Part shown: positions 51,802 to 60,513 of the stretch, one piece after another
How the letters are laid out: the number at the start of each line of letters is the position of its first letter
How positions within the stretch are numbered: the stretch's first letter is position 1
Origin: Bacterioplanes sp965233665
GTDB lineage: Bacteria; Pseudomonadota; Gammaproteobacteria; Pseudomonadales; Oceanobacteraceae
Direction of reading: 5' to 3'
Length of the DNA stretch: 64,000 bases
Assembly: GCA_965233665.1 (NCBI GenBank)
Contig: CBDDTG010000028.1
Location: 7,281-71,280 of the forward strand
Notes under the pieces: generated by a model
Databases searched by the model: none
What the model was told of the DNA's origin: nothing
The model's input: the letters and a program-made list of their open reading frames with translations, nothing else
Made by a program: the position numbers and the translations under genes

Positions 51802-52254
51802 TTAAACTGGCATGTTCATCACATCTTTGTACGCTTCAATCAACTTGTTGCGCACCTGTGTCATGGCCTGAAAAGAAACGCTGGCTTTTTGCCGAGCTAT
51901 CATCACTTCGGGCAAGTCGATACTGGGATCACCTTGCTCAAAGCGGGTGGCCAGCTCGCTGGCTTGTTGTTGTTTCACAGCCACATTATTGACGGCATTT
52001 GAAAACATGGTTTGAAAATCCGGTACCGCTGGATCGCCCTGCAGCGGCTGACTGGCTTGGGTCGGATTCACCTGCTGCTGTTGCTGCTGCAAACGCTCGA
52101 CCTGACGCGCAAGATTATCGCCGGCTATGCGATCATTACGTATCTCAGCACCTGAGGTTGCCTGGGGGGCTTGTTGATCATGCTGGGCGCGCAACTGCTC
52201 TTTTACCTGACGCATTTGCATCAGCACACTATTAACATCGACACGATTAACCAT
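51802..52254 (-). CDS. fliE: Flagellar hook-basal body protein FliE
   Basis: A 150-residue basal-body adaptor between MS ring and rod. The C-terminal part (FSNAVNNVAVKQQQASELAT, VMIARQKASVSFQAMTQVRN) is standard FliE; the N-terminal half is about 45 residues longer than usual and Gln-rich. First gene of fliEFGHIJ, behind a RpoN promoter. Confidence 0.94.
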   Translation of the reverse strand: MVNRVDVNSVLMQMRQVKEQLRAQHDQQAPQATSGAEIRNDRIAGDNLARQVERLQQQQQQVNPTQASQPLQGDPAVPDFQTMFSNAVNNVAVKQQQASELATRFEQGDPSIDLPEVMIARQKASVSFQAMTQVRNKLIEAYKDVMNMPV

Positions 52255-52328
52255 TTGCAGTTACCTCACCGTCATGCGTACGCTTTTTTGACGCTTTAAG
52301 GGAATTTCTGTATCTATATTTCTGTCGT

Positions 52329-52344
52329 TGCAAAGGCCTTGCCA
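52329..52344 (-). promoter_or_regulatory. RpoN (sigma-54) promoter of fliEFGHIJ
   Basis: TGGCAAGGCCTTTGCA on the minus strand: one mismatch to TGGCAC-N5-TTGCA. The inferred start is about 63 bases before fliE, just downstream of the fleR terminator. Confidence 0.85.
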
Positions 52345-52355
52345 ATCTTACCGGC

Positions 52356-52385
52356 AAAAAAAAGCCGCCAAGATGGCGGCTTTTT
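52356..52385 (-). terminator. Terminator of fleSR
   Basis: GCCGCC-loop-GGCGGC flanked by A and T runs on both sides; on the minus strand it ends in eight T. It lies 25 bases past fleR. Confidence 0.9.
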
Positions 52386-52410
52386 CGATACGAGTTCAGT
52401 GCGAAGCAGG

Positions 52411-53772
52411 TTACGCGCTCAACATCGACTCGACGTCAATGCCCTCATCACGCAGACGCGCGACTTTATAACGAAGGGTGCGCGGACTAATGCCAAGACG
52501 GTCTGCGGCGTCTTTGCGCGACGGCTCTTCGCGCAATGCTTTAACAATCAACTCGACCTCCCGGTTGCGCAGGTCACTGCCCAGCTCTCCTTCGTCATCC
52601 GTTGCCGACATGGCCGTCATAGGCTCGCCATCGGTCACCAGTTGGCGATGTTTCGGCACGGGCGTTAACAACAAATCTGCCACCGTAATTTGCGGCCCTG
52701 ATTGCAGGATCAACGCCCTCTGCACGGTATTATCCAGCTCACGGACATTGCCAGGCCAGCTATGGGTCAGCAGCTTGCGCTCAGCATCGGCTAACAACAC
52801 CGGGGTCGGGCGCTTCATTTTGGCAGCATGATGGGCCAACAGGCGGCGAGTCAGAGGGGCAATGTCACCACGTCGTTCTCGCAGTGGTAACCAATGCAGC
52901 GGAAATACGCTCAGGCGGTAATATAAATCTTCACGAAAGTTGCCGTCGGCCACATATTCCGCCAGCTCGCGGTTGGTGGTTGCGACAATGCGAACGTCCA
53001 GATCAATGGTCTTTTTGCCCCCAAGACGCTCAACCTGACGCTCCTGCAGCACCCGCAATAATTTGGCTTGTAAGCCTAAATCCATTTCGGTGATTTCATC
53101 CAACAGCAAGGTGCCGCCATCGGCTTGTTCAAACTTGCCCGGCATGGATTGATAAGCGCCAGTAAAAGCACCTTTTTCATAGCCAAATAACATGGCTTCG
53201 AGCATGTTTTCTGGAATCGCCGCACAATTGATGGCGATGAATGGTCCTTTGCGCCGCTCCGAGTGCTGATGAATATAGCGCGCCAACACTTCTTTACCGG
53301 TCCCACTCTCACCGCTGATTAATACGGTTGAATCGGTTTCAGCCACGCGCTTGGCCATCTGAAACAGCTGTAGCGACGCTGGGTCCTCGCACACAGGCTG
53401 GGATTCATCCTCAACTTGCTGACCGCTGAACGGCTGCAACATGGCGTGCAGCTCGCTCAGTTCGAATGGCTTCATCAAATAATCGTGGGCACCGCGCTGC
53501 ATGGCGTTAACGGCCTGACCAACGTCACCATAAGCGGTCATAAGTACAAATGGCAGCCATGGACGCTCCTGCTTCACCGCATCCAATAACTGCAGACCAT
53601 TCATCTCCGGCATATTGATGTCTGATAGCACCAGGTCGGGAGATTGACGCCGTAACTGCGCCAGACCATCGGCCCCATTGGCAGCTTCACTGACGTCGTG
53701 GCCTGCCAACTCCAGTGAATCCACCACGGCTTCGCGTAGGCTTAAATCATCTTCTACGACCAGAATTTTCAT
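52411..53772 (-). CDS. fleR: Flagellar response regulator FleR (RpoN activator)
   Basis: A 453-residue NtrC-type regulator. Receiver domain with Asp51 in LVLSDINMPEMNG; AAA+ domain with GESGTGKEVLARYI, GAFTGAYQSMPGKF (RpoN contact loop) and LLLDEITEMDLGLQ; C-terminal Fis-type HTH (RKDAADRLGISPRTLRYKVA). With FleS it activates class III (hook and basal-body) flagellar genes. It begins nine bases after fleS. Confidence 0.96.
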   Translation of the reverse strand: MKILVVEDDLSLREAVVDSLELAGHDVSEAANGADGLAQLRRQSPDLVLSDINMPEMNGLQLLDAVKQERPWLPFVLMTAYGDVGQAVNAMQRGAHDYLMKPFELSELHAMLQPFSGQQVEDESQPVCEDPASLQLFQMAKRVAETDSTVLISGESGTGKEVLARYIHQHSERRKGPFIAINCAAIPENMLEAMLFGYEKGAFTGAYQSMPGKFEQADGGTLLLDEITEMDLGLQAKLLRVLQERQVERLGGKKTIDLDVRIVATTNRELAEYVADGNFREDLYYRLSVFPLHWLPLRERRGDIAPLTRRLLAHHAAKMKRPTPVLLADAERKLLTHSWPGNVRELDNTVQRALILQSGPQITVADLLLTPVPKHRQLVTDGEPMTAMSATDDEGELGSDLRNREVELIVKALREEPSRKDAADRLGISPRTLRYKVARLRDEGIDVESMLSA

Positions 53773-53781
53773 ATCAGACTC

Positions 53782-55045
53782 CTATGAATGGTGCGCCTGC
53801 GAGGCCGGCTGAGTTAAAGCAGGCAATACAATGGTGGCGATCGCGCCCGGCCCACTTGGGCGGTTAGTCAGTAAGAACTCACCGCGATGCGCCCTTACCA
53901 CGGCCTGCACCACCGCCAGCCCAAGGCCAGTGCCATTGCTTTTGGTGGTGACGAATGGCTCTGCCACCCGCGCCAGCAAGGCTTCGCTGATGCCCGGGCC
54001 ATTGTCGGTTAAACGAATGTTGACGCCGCCACTTTGACTGGGCGCTAGGCTGAGGGTTAGTTGGCACTCACCATCACTGGCTTCCAGTGCGTTATTGACC
54101 AAATTCATCAAGCAGCTGACCAATGCATCGCGATTGCAACGCAGGCGATGTTGGGGGTGTGGTAGCTCGGTGTGGAGCTGGGCCTGATGCTGCTTGAGTG
54201 GCACTTCCATGGCATTCAGAAGTTGTTGCTGCAGTTCCAGCAGGGTTAACTCGTCGTTCAGCGGTGCCTCGCCGCGAGCAAAAATCAGCATATCCCGCAC
54301 CTGGCATTCCAAGTGTTGCAGACGCTCTTGCAGCTTTCCGGCAAAGCGCTGACGCTGCTCAACGGTCAGTTCTGGACTGGATAAATGACCGGCATACAAA
54401 GTCGCGGGCTGCCAGCGGTGTGCGTATTTGATGGGCCAGAGACGCCACCATTTTGCCCATGGATGACAAACGCTGATGTTGACTCAAGCGCGCCTGCAGC
54501 TCGCGTGTTTGGGTCATGTCCGTCAGCAGAATTAACTGGCCACATTCATTCACCATGGCAGCGGTTTGCAACTGCACGCGACGCCCATCCACCAAGGAGA
54601 TTTCGTGACCATCATCTAAGCGGGGTTTAAAGCATTTTTGTATCAAGCTGCGCCAGCGCTGACCAATCAGGCTATCTCCCCCCGCTGCGGTTAACAAAAA
54701 GCTTTCAGCCGCGGGATTGGCCTGGCTGACAAAACCGTTTTCATCCAGCAGAAGCACACCGGCGGGCATCAATTGCAACAGGCTTTCCAGACGATCCGCC
54801 AAGCGCTCTTTTTCTGCCAGCTCATGCATACGCTGTGCAGAGACCGTGGCCAGCTCACCACTCAGTTGCTGCACACGACTTTCCAGCTGAGCGTAGGAAT
54901 CCGTCAACTGCTGCGACATTTCGGAAAATAAGTGAAACGCTTTTTTAAGATCAGCCGGCTCCATCGGAGACGTGCCCGCTTGCAGCTGCCATGGCTGATG
55001 TTCTGACTCAGCGTCATTTGTATGGCGTACAGCAACGTTGCCCAT
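53782..55045 (-). pseudogene. fleS: Flagellar sensor kinase FleS, frameshifted
   Basis: The 5' part (54359-55045) encodes the N-terminus, a coiled coil, a PAS domain (~75-165) and the His box ASLAHQIRTPLAA, then leaves the reading frame. The 3' part (53782-~54405) resumes in another frame with TLYAGHLSSPEL and the full HATPase domain (NLVNNALEASDGE, DNGPGISEALL, GTGLGLAVVQAVV). Removing one base from the GGG at 54406-54408 restores LAAATLYAGHL, as in intact FleS. FleS is a soluble kinase for FleR. The break is either a real mutation or a homopolymer sequencing error; both halves otherwise look under selection. Confidence 0.88.
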
Positions 55046-55102
55046 AATTACCTCACCAACTGTGCCGATTTTCTGGCATCAAAATTCAGTTAATAGGACT
55101 TG

Positions 55103-55118
55103 AGCAAGTTGCGTGCCG
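55103..55118 (-). promoter_or_regulatory. RpoN (sigma-54) promoter of fleSR
   Basis: CGGCACGCAACTTGCT on the minus strand fits GGCAC-N5-TTGCW. The inferred start is about 46 bases before fleS. Confidence 0.82.
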
Positions 55119-55149
55119 TATTTACATCACCATTTCTATAAAAATGCGC

Positions 55150-55183
55150 CAGAAAACAAAACACCGGCATCAAGCCGGTGTTT
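55150..55183 (-). terminator. Terminator of fleQ
   Basis: ACACCGGC-loop-GCCGGTGT, followed on the minus strand by TTTGTTTTC; 25 bases past the fleQ stop. Confidence 0.85.
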
Positions 55184-55206
55184 GTGGGGGATTTCGAAGG
55201 GTAGAT

Positions 55207-56658
55207 TTAGGCGGTGTCTTTTTCTTTACGCGACAAGTTGTACTTGCGCATTTTCTCGACCAGCGTGGTGCGCCGAATGTTCAACTTCTCTGCCGCTCGC
55301 GCCACCACACCATTGGCGTCATCCAACGCTTGCTGAATCAAAGAACACTCTAAGTCTTGCAAGTATTCACGCAAATCCAGACCGTTCACCGGTAATAACG
55401 CCGGCGAATCAACGCCAGCCAACCCAGCTTCTTGTTGCGTCACATCCGCAACCGGTGATGGCAAGCCCTCCTCATCTTCATCCAGGTGACGGAACTTCTT
55501 GGGCAACTCGCCCACGCCCACCACGCCATAAGGATGCAGAATTGCTAGCCGTTCAACCAAGTTAGCTAGCTCACGTACATTGCCATGCCAATCATGTCGA
55601 CACAGTGACATGATGGCGGCAGAGTTAAAGCGAATCGAGCCGCGCTTTTCATTTTCCATGCGCGAAATCAGCTCATTGAGCAGCAGAGGTAAATCCTCGA
55701 TGCGTTCACGCAATGACGGCATTTCAATGGGGAAAACGTTTAGGCGGTAGTAGAGGTCCTCGCGGAAAGAACCGTCGGCAATCATGCTTTCAAGGTTTTT
55801 ATGCGTCGCTGCAATAATGCGAACGTCGGCCTTCATGGTTTTATTGCTACCAACCCGCTCGAACGTGTGCTCTTGCAAAACACGCAGAATTTTCACCTGC
55901 ATATTCAGTGGCATATCGCCAATTTCATCTAGGAAAAGCGTACCCCCTTCGGCCAGCTCAAAGCGCCCGGGGCGACTGCTGATAGCGCCAGTAAAAGCGC
56001 CTTTTTCATGACCAAACAGCTCACTTTCCAGCAATTCAGCAGGAATGGCGCCACAATTAACCGGAACAAAGGGCTTATTGCGACGGTAGGAGTGGTAATG
56101 CAGGTTGCGTGCTACCACCTCTTTACCCGTGCCAGATTCCCCCTGGATCATCACGCTCACGTCTTTATCAGCCACCTGCATGATCAGCTCACGAACATGC
56201 TGAATTTGCCGGCTGGTGCCGACCAGGCTCCTAAATAGTTGGACTTCACGACGTTCGCCACGGTTGCGACTATGGCTGTATTGCTCACGGTATACTTGGC
56301 AGCGATGCAAACTATCTAACAGCTGACTGTAGCTTGGCGGCATATCGACGGTGGCAACAATGGCATGGCGCATGGCATCAGAGGTATCAGGCCCCACTGG
56401 AGAGTCATCCAGGGCCAGCATCGGAATGCCTTTATCCCACTCCAACAGCTCCTTCACCAAGGCTGCCGGATCTGAGCAGGAGCCCAACATAACGGCATTG
56501 ACCTTACTGCTGTCTTCGATTTGATCGCTGGCGGCCTCACGCCACTGAGCTGCACTGACAGCGATACTTTCCTCACCCAAAAAGTCGAGAACAACCTTCA
56601 GATCATGTCGTCGCTGCTGATCATCATCGATCAGCAGCACTCTAATGTCTCTCCACAT
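55207..56658 (-). CDS. fleQ: Flagellar master regulator FleQ
   Basis: A 483-residue RpoN activator that heads the flagellar cascade and, in Pseudomonas, responds to cyclic di-GMP and FleN. The N-terminal FleQ domain looks receiver-like but has no phospho-acceptor Asp at the usual place (AVMLGSC). AAA+ domain: Walker A GESGTGKE (173-180), GAFTGA (220-225), LFLDEIGDMPLNMQ. C-terminal Fis-type HTH (VVARAAEKLNIRRTTLVEKM). The start MWRDIRVLLIDDDQQRR is family-like. A pair of 15-bp direct repeats lies in its 374-base upstream region. Confidence 0.96.
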   Translation of the reverse strand: MWRDIRVLLIDDDQQRRHDLKVVLDFLGEESIAVSAAQWREAASDQIEDSSKVNAVMLGSCSDPAALVKELLEWDKGIPMLALDDSPVGPDTSDAMRHAIVATVDMPPSYSQLLDSLHRCQVYREQYSHSRNRGERREVQLFRSLVGTSRQIQHVRELIMQVADKDVSVMIQGESGTGKEVVARNLHYHSYRRNKPFVPVNCGAIPAELLESELFGHEKGAFTGAISSRPGRFELAEGGTLFLDEIGDMPLNMQVKILRVLQEHTFERVGSNKTMKADVRIIAATHKNLESMIADGSFREDLYYRLNVFPIEMPSLRERIEDLPLLLNELISRMENEKRGSIRFNSAAIMSLCRHDWHGNVRELANLVERLAILHPYGVVGVGELPKKFRHLDEDEEGLPSPVADVTQQEAGLAGVDSPALLPVNGLDLREYLQDLECSLIQQALDDANGVVARAAEKLNIRRTTLVEKMRKYNLSRKEKDTA

Positions 56659-56744
56659 GTCAAATGCCTTTAGTGAGCCGCGAGCAACGCCATTCGCGTC
56701 ATTGTTTTGACTTGCCTACTTGTAGTTAAGTACCCAGCCCAGCA

Positions 56745-56852
56745 TTGGTCAAACAAATGACGCTGAGATTTTTTGTGTCTCGAAGGAGCTGAATTTACGC
56801 CAGTTTTACTGAAGATGTCGCCATAAAACAAGCGATCTTGGTCAAACAAATG
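56745..56852. repeat. Pair of 15-bp direct repeats upstream of fleQ
   Basis: TTGGTCAAACAAATG at 56745-56759 and again, identical, at 56838-56852 (93 bases apart). They lie 87 and 180 bases before the fleQ start. Apart from these and the fliS terminator, the gap 56659-57032 shows AT-rich sequence and no gene. Confidence 0.75.
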
Positions 56853-56934
56853 GTTTTTTCCTGAAAAACAAACCTTTGAAAAATCAGAAAGATAGCTGAT
56901 TATTTAAAGGTAGTAAGTCAGGTTGATAACAACA

Positions 56935-56962
56935 GAAAAGCCCTAACCAATGCGATCAGGGC
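56935..56962 (-). terminator. Probable terminator of fliS
   Basis: On the minus strand GCCCT, 13-base loop, AGGGC, then TTTTCTGTT, 71 bases past the fliS stop. The stem is short. Confidence 0.5.
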
Positions 56963-57032
56963 AGAGAAACATTAAGGCGCCAAGCCGGCGTGAAATGGCG
57001 GTAGGAATTAAAAAAACGCTGTCATTTAGCCA

Positions 57033-57497
57033 TTAAACAGAAAAACTATGACCCGCATCGCGCGGTGCTTCTGTTTCAGATGATTGACTGGGTTGAGCGA
57101 GGCCAACAGATTGCAAATATTCCTGACGAATGCCATCCCACCCCTGTTTAACTTCCAGCAACAAACCCATGACTTCATCGATCATATCCAGGTCATTATG
57201 CGCCGTCGCTTGCAATAAACGCCGATTCATATAGTCGTAAAGACGCTCTAAATTGCCAGCAATCTCACCGCCTTGGGAATGATCCAGGCTTGATTGCAAG
57301 GTTTGAAAAATTTCCATCACTCGACCGAGCAGGTTGGCTTTGGTATCCATTTCGTTGCGTTCGATGGCACCTTTAGCCTGCGCCATGCGTGTTAACGCGG
57401 CTTCCATCAATAATTGAATGAGACGATGCGGATCCGCATCAAGCGCCTCGGAGGAACTGTTAACTTGCTGATACTGCCGGGCACCTGACTGATACAT
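57033..57497 (-). CDS. fliS: Flagellin export chaperone FliS
   Basis: A 154-residue helical chaperone that keeps flagellin unpolymerised before export. Family segments: MYQSGARQYQQVNSSSEALD, DPHRLIQLLMEAALTRMAQA, NLERLYDYMNRRLLQA, WDGIRQEYL. The C-terminal ~20 residues are a polar extension. In Pseudomonas fliS follows fliD directly; here fliD is 6 kb away beyond housekeeping genes, and fliS has its own FliA promoter. Confidence 0.95.
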   Translation of the reverse strand: MYQSGARQYQQVNSSSEALDADPHRLIQLLMEAALTRMAQAKGAIERNEMDTKANLLGRVMEIFQTLQSSLDHSQGGEIAGNLERLYDYMNRRLLQATAHNDLDMIDEVMGLLLEVKQGWDGIRQEYLQSVGLAQPSQSSETEAPRDAGHSFSV

Positions 57498-57539
57498 ACC
57501 ACTGTCTCCTGCACATGCATATTGTCGCCTGTGCTTTGT

Positions 57540-57566
57540 ATATCGGCCTGTACATTACAGACTTTA
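57540..57566 (-). promoter_or_regulatory. FliA (sigma-28) promoter of fliS
   Basis: Reading leftward: TAAAGTCT, 11 bases, GCCGATAT, i.e. 14 of 16 consensus positions of TAAAGTTT-N11-GCCGATAA at the exact spacing. The inferred start is about 35 bases before fliS. Confidence 0.88.
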
Positions 57567-57702
57567 GGGATGGAGTTATCACACTAGCAAAAAAAATCTC
57601 GCCAGCAGAGCTTCGCCGCCAGTGACGGCAAGCAGCGGCACAGCCTTGCCGAGCACACGCCCCTTGCCATTAAAAAACCATTATTTTCAATGACTTAGCA
57701 AT

Positions 57703-57718
57703 TGGCATAAAGCCTGCT
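57703..57718 (+). promoter_or_regulatory. Candidate RpoN (sigma-54) promoter of the TPR-methyltransferase gene
   Basis: TGGCATAAAGCCTGCT: two mismatches to TGGCAC-N5-TTGCW with correct GG/GC spacing. The inferred start is about 34 bases before ATG 57763. It would place this gene in the FleQ regulon. Confidence 0.55.
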
Positions 57719-57762
57719 TATTACCTGCTACAACCCCATTTTTGCGGCAGAGGCCCGGCACT

Positions 57763-59814
57763 ATGGCGACGGCAAACTTACATCTGATCGATCAGGCACT
57801 CAGCCCTGAACAACATCGCCACCTGTATGAACTGGCCAGTAAACTCTACAGCGATGCACACCCTCGCAATGACCGAACTTTGCTGCAAGAAGCCGCACAT
57901 TTGGCGCGCCAGGCAAACAGTGCTCGGCCGGATTATATTCCCGGCATTAACCTACTGTGTCGTATTGAGCTGCGCCGCTCAAGGCTAAATCAGGCACAAC
58001 AATGGGTAGCGCAAGGGTTGGCGCTCAAACCAGACAGCGTGAGCCTGCTTTACAGTGCCGGTCATGTCGAACTGGCAGCTGGTGATCTCAATGCCGCTGA
58101 GCAGTACTTCGAGCAGGCCGCCAAGATTTCTCGCTCGGCTACCAAGGCCGCCCATTACCTAGCCCACGTTAAACTGCTGAAAGGCGACTATTTAGCGGCA
58201 TTTCAACAGTTTCGTGAGTTGGCACGCACCGGCCACCCCAGTCGCACACTGCGCAGTCAATTGTTTGATGCTGCGACTCACATCGTTGCCGACTTTTACG
58301 CTGAGGAAATGGAGCAAGATCTGCTGCGCTTTCTCGACTTTACCGACGTCGACCACAGCCAGCTGCGCACCCTGGCCACTTCGCTATTACGGCATAAACT
58401 CAAGCTATCAGAAGCAGGTTGTCCATTAGAACTCGAACAACTGGCTAATGACTCTCTACTCCTGCGTTGCCTAGAACGCTTTTACTTCACCGACACCGTG
58501 TTTGAACGCCTGTTCATTACCCTGCGTCAGACATTGTTGTTCAGCAGCAGTCGTGCCTTGGCCATCGCCAAGCCCATGCTGCCCTTGGTCAGCGCTTTGG
58601 CACACCAATGTTGGCTAAATGAGGGGGTGAGCTACATCAGCGACAGCGAGTCTCAACTGCTGCAACAACTTGATCAGCTTGCCCAGCGCATGCTGGCGAG
58701 CGACGCCTTAGAAGGGGCTGATCTATACCCTGTGTTGTTGCTGCAATGGATGTACCGCCCGGCCAGCCAGTGCCAACATTTCGACAGCTTGCAACAAAGT
58801 CAGTTAAAACACTGGCCTAACTGGTTGCAGCAGCACTGGCAAAGGCAAGTAGAGGAGCCTAGGCAACTGGCGCGCACGGCGGCTGATTTGCCATCCATCG
58901 GTATGCTCGAAGATGCCACCACCAATGCGGTTAAAGCCCAGTACGATCAGCACCCGTATCCGCGCTGGCGTGACATTGGTTATAACCAACCAAGTCATTA
59001 TTGGAGCGCGCTTGAAGCCACCTTTCCAACCCAACTCAGTGGCTTAAGTCAGCGCTCGGGGCCTATTCATGCCTTGGTCGCTGGCTGTGGCACGGGTCGC
59101 CACGCCATTCGGTTGGCACACTATTTTTACCAAATGGACGTTACAGCTCTGGATATTAGCCACAGCGCGCTGGCTTACGCTAAGCACCAAGCAGAGCATT
59201 ATGGCGAGCGCCACATCCATTTTGTGCAAGGCGATTTGCTCGCAGTTGAGCGCTTGGGACAACAATTTGACCTGATTGAATGCTCGGGTGTTCTGCATCA
59301 CATGCAACGCCCCATTGAGGGATTGAAAGCTCTAGCGCAGCAGTTACGCCCCGATGGTTTTATCAAGGTGGCACTGTACAGCCGCACAGCGAGACGAGCA
59401 GTAACACAGTTGCGACAACAATTGTCACAACAGCGTCCCCAAGATAACCAGGGGATTCGCTTAATACGCGAGGCGCTGTTACAGCAGGCCATTGAAGGCG
59501 ATTGGCAAACCCTGACTCAATCACCAGATTTTTATAGCTTGAGTGCTTGCAGGGACCTGCTGTTTCACACCCAAGAACTGGTATTTGACCTGTCACAGCT
59601 GCTGGAGCTGGCAGAACAAGCACACCTCGAATGGGTTGGCTTAATACCGCCACCAGCGGCAGAGGCGCTGGCGCAGCGCCAGTTCGGTTGCCACGCTCAC
59701 GAGTTGTCATTAAGCCAATGGCAACAATTAGAGCAGCAAAACACTCAATTATTTGCGGGCATGTACCAATTTTATTTGCACAAACCAGAGCAGCCCACGT
59801 TGACAGGTATGTAG
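57763..59814 (+). CDS. TPR-repeat SAM-dependent methyltransferase next to the flagellar locus
   Basis: A 683-residue two-part protein. Residues ~1-150 form TPR-like helical repeats (YIPGINLLCRIELRRSRLNQ, YSAGHVELAAGDLNAAEQYF); a helical middle follows; from ~385 comes YDQHPYPRW, then a class I methyltransferase: motif I HALVAGCGTGRHAIRLA, acidic motif II VTALDISHSAL, and FDLIECSGVLHHM. Substrate unknown. Related TPR-methyltransferases occur near flagellin-modification genes; together with the RpoN-type promoter and position beside fliS, methylation of flagellin or its glycan is a reasonable inference. ATG 57763 (AGAGG upstream) is preferred to TTG 57742. Confidence 0.85.
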   Translation: MATANLHLIDQALSPEQHRHLYELASKLYSDAHPRNDRTLLQEAAHLARQANSARPDYIPGINLLCRIELRRSRLNQAQQWVAQGLALKPDSVSLLYSAGHVELAAGDLNAAEQYFEQAAKISRSATKAAHYLAHVKLLKGDYLAAFQQFRELARTGHPSRTLRSQLFDAATHIVADFYAEEMEQDLLRFLDFTDVDHSQLRTLATSLLRHKLKLSEAGCPLELEQLANDSLLLRCLERFYFTDTVFERLFITLRQTLLFSSSRALAIAKPMLPLVSALAHQCWLNEGVSYISDSESQLLQQLDQLAQRMLASDALEGADLYPVLLLQWMYRPASQCQHFDSLQQSQLKHWPNWLQQHWQRQVEEPRQLARTAADLPSIGMLEDATTNAVKAQYDQHPYPRWRDIGYNQPSHYWSALEATFPTQLSGLSQRSGPIHALVAGCGTGRHAIRLAHYFYQMDVTALDISHSALAYAKHQAEHYGERHIHFVQGDLLAVERLGQQFDLIECSGVLHHMQRPIEGLKALAQQLRPDGFIKVALYSRTARRAVTQLRQQLSQQRPQDNQGIRLIREALLQQAIEGDWQTLTQSPDFYSLSACRDLLFHTQELVFDLSQLLELAEQAHLEWVGLIPPPAAEALAQRQFGCHAHELSLSQWQQLEQQNTQLFAGMYQFYLHKPEQPTLTGM

Positions 59815-59824
59815 CTCATACCTG
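59804..59824. terminator. Hairpin spanning both stop codons of convergent genes
   Basis: CAGGTATG-TAGCT-CATACCTG, a perfect 8-bp inverted repeat. The loop holds the methyltransferase stop TAG; the ung stop lies at the loop/arm edge. No T-tract on either side, so its strength as a bidirectional terminator is unsure. Confidence 0.55.
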
Positions 59825-60499
59825 CCAGTTAATCGGTGCCAAACCTTGCTGCTGCAAATAGTCGTTAATGCGACTAAAAGGGCGAGTGCCAAAAAAACCA
59901 CGATGGGCTGACAACGGCGATGGGTGTACCGACTTTAATACCAAGTGACGACTGGTATCGATCACCGCGCCTTTTTTCTGCGCATAACTGCCCCATAACA
60001 CAAACACCAACCCCTGGCGCTGTGCGTTTAATGCTGCAATGGCAGCGTCAGTAAAACGCTCCCACCCCTTGCCTTGATGCGAGCCTGCTTTCGCCTGCTC
60101 TACTGTCAGCGTGGCATTGAGCAACAACACCCCTTGATCGGCCCAAGGGGTTAAATCGCCACTGCCAGATAGAGCTATGCCTAAGTCTTGCTGTAATTCT
60201 TTAAAAATATTTTTTAGCGACGGCGGCAGCGCTGTGCCCGGTTGCACCGAAAAACTTAACCCATGTGCCTGGCCCGGACCGTGATAAGGATCTTGGCCAA
60301 TAATCACCACTCGCACCTGATCAAAGGGCGTGTGATTAAAGGCATTAAATATTTGCGGCCCAGGCGGGAAAATGTTTTTGCCCGCAGTTTTTTCCATTTT
60401 CAGAAAATCACGCAGCTGTTGCATATACGGCTGCTGCAGCTCTTCACCCAACACCTGCTGCCAGGAAGGATGCAACGCCCCGGCTTTCGTCATTTGCAT
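59816..60499 (-). CDS. ung: Uracil-DNA glycosylase (family 1)
   Basis: Removes uracil from DNA to start base-excision repair. The 227 residues match E. coli Ung (229): catalytic Asp in VVIIGQDPYHGPGQAHGLSF, NATLTVEQAKAGSHQGKGWE, and His in LKSVHPSPLSAHRGF. ATG 60499 (TTGGA seven bases upstream) or 60493 is likely; earlier in-frame ATGs would place coding sequence inside the lysS terminator hairpin. Confidence 0.96.
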   Translation of the reverse strand: MQMTKAGALHPSWQQVLGEELQQPYMQQLRDFLKMEKTAGKNIFPPGPQIFNAFNHTPFDQVRVVIIGQDPYHGPGQAHGLSFSVQPGTALPPSLKNIFKELQQDLGIALSGSGDLTPWADQGVLLLNATLTVEQAKAGSHQGKGWERFTDAAIAALNAQRQGLVFVLWGSYAQKKGAVIDTSRHLVLKSVHPSPLSAHRGFFGTRPFSRINDYLQQQGLAPINWQV

Positions 60500-60513
60500 A
60501 AAATTCCAACCCA

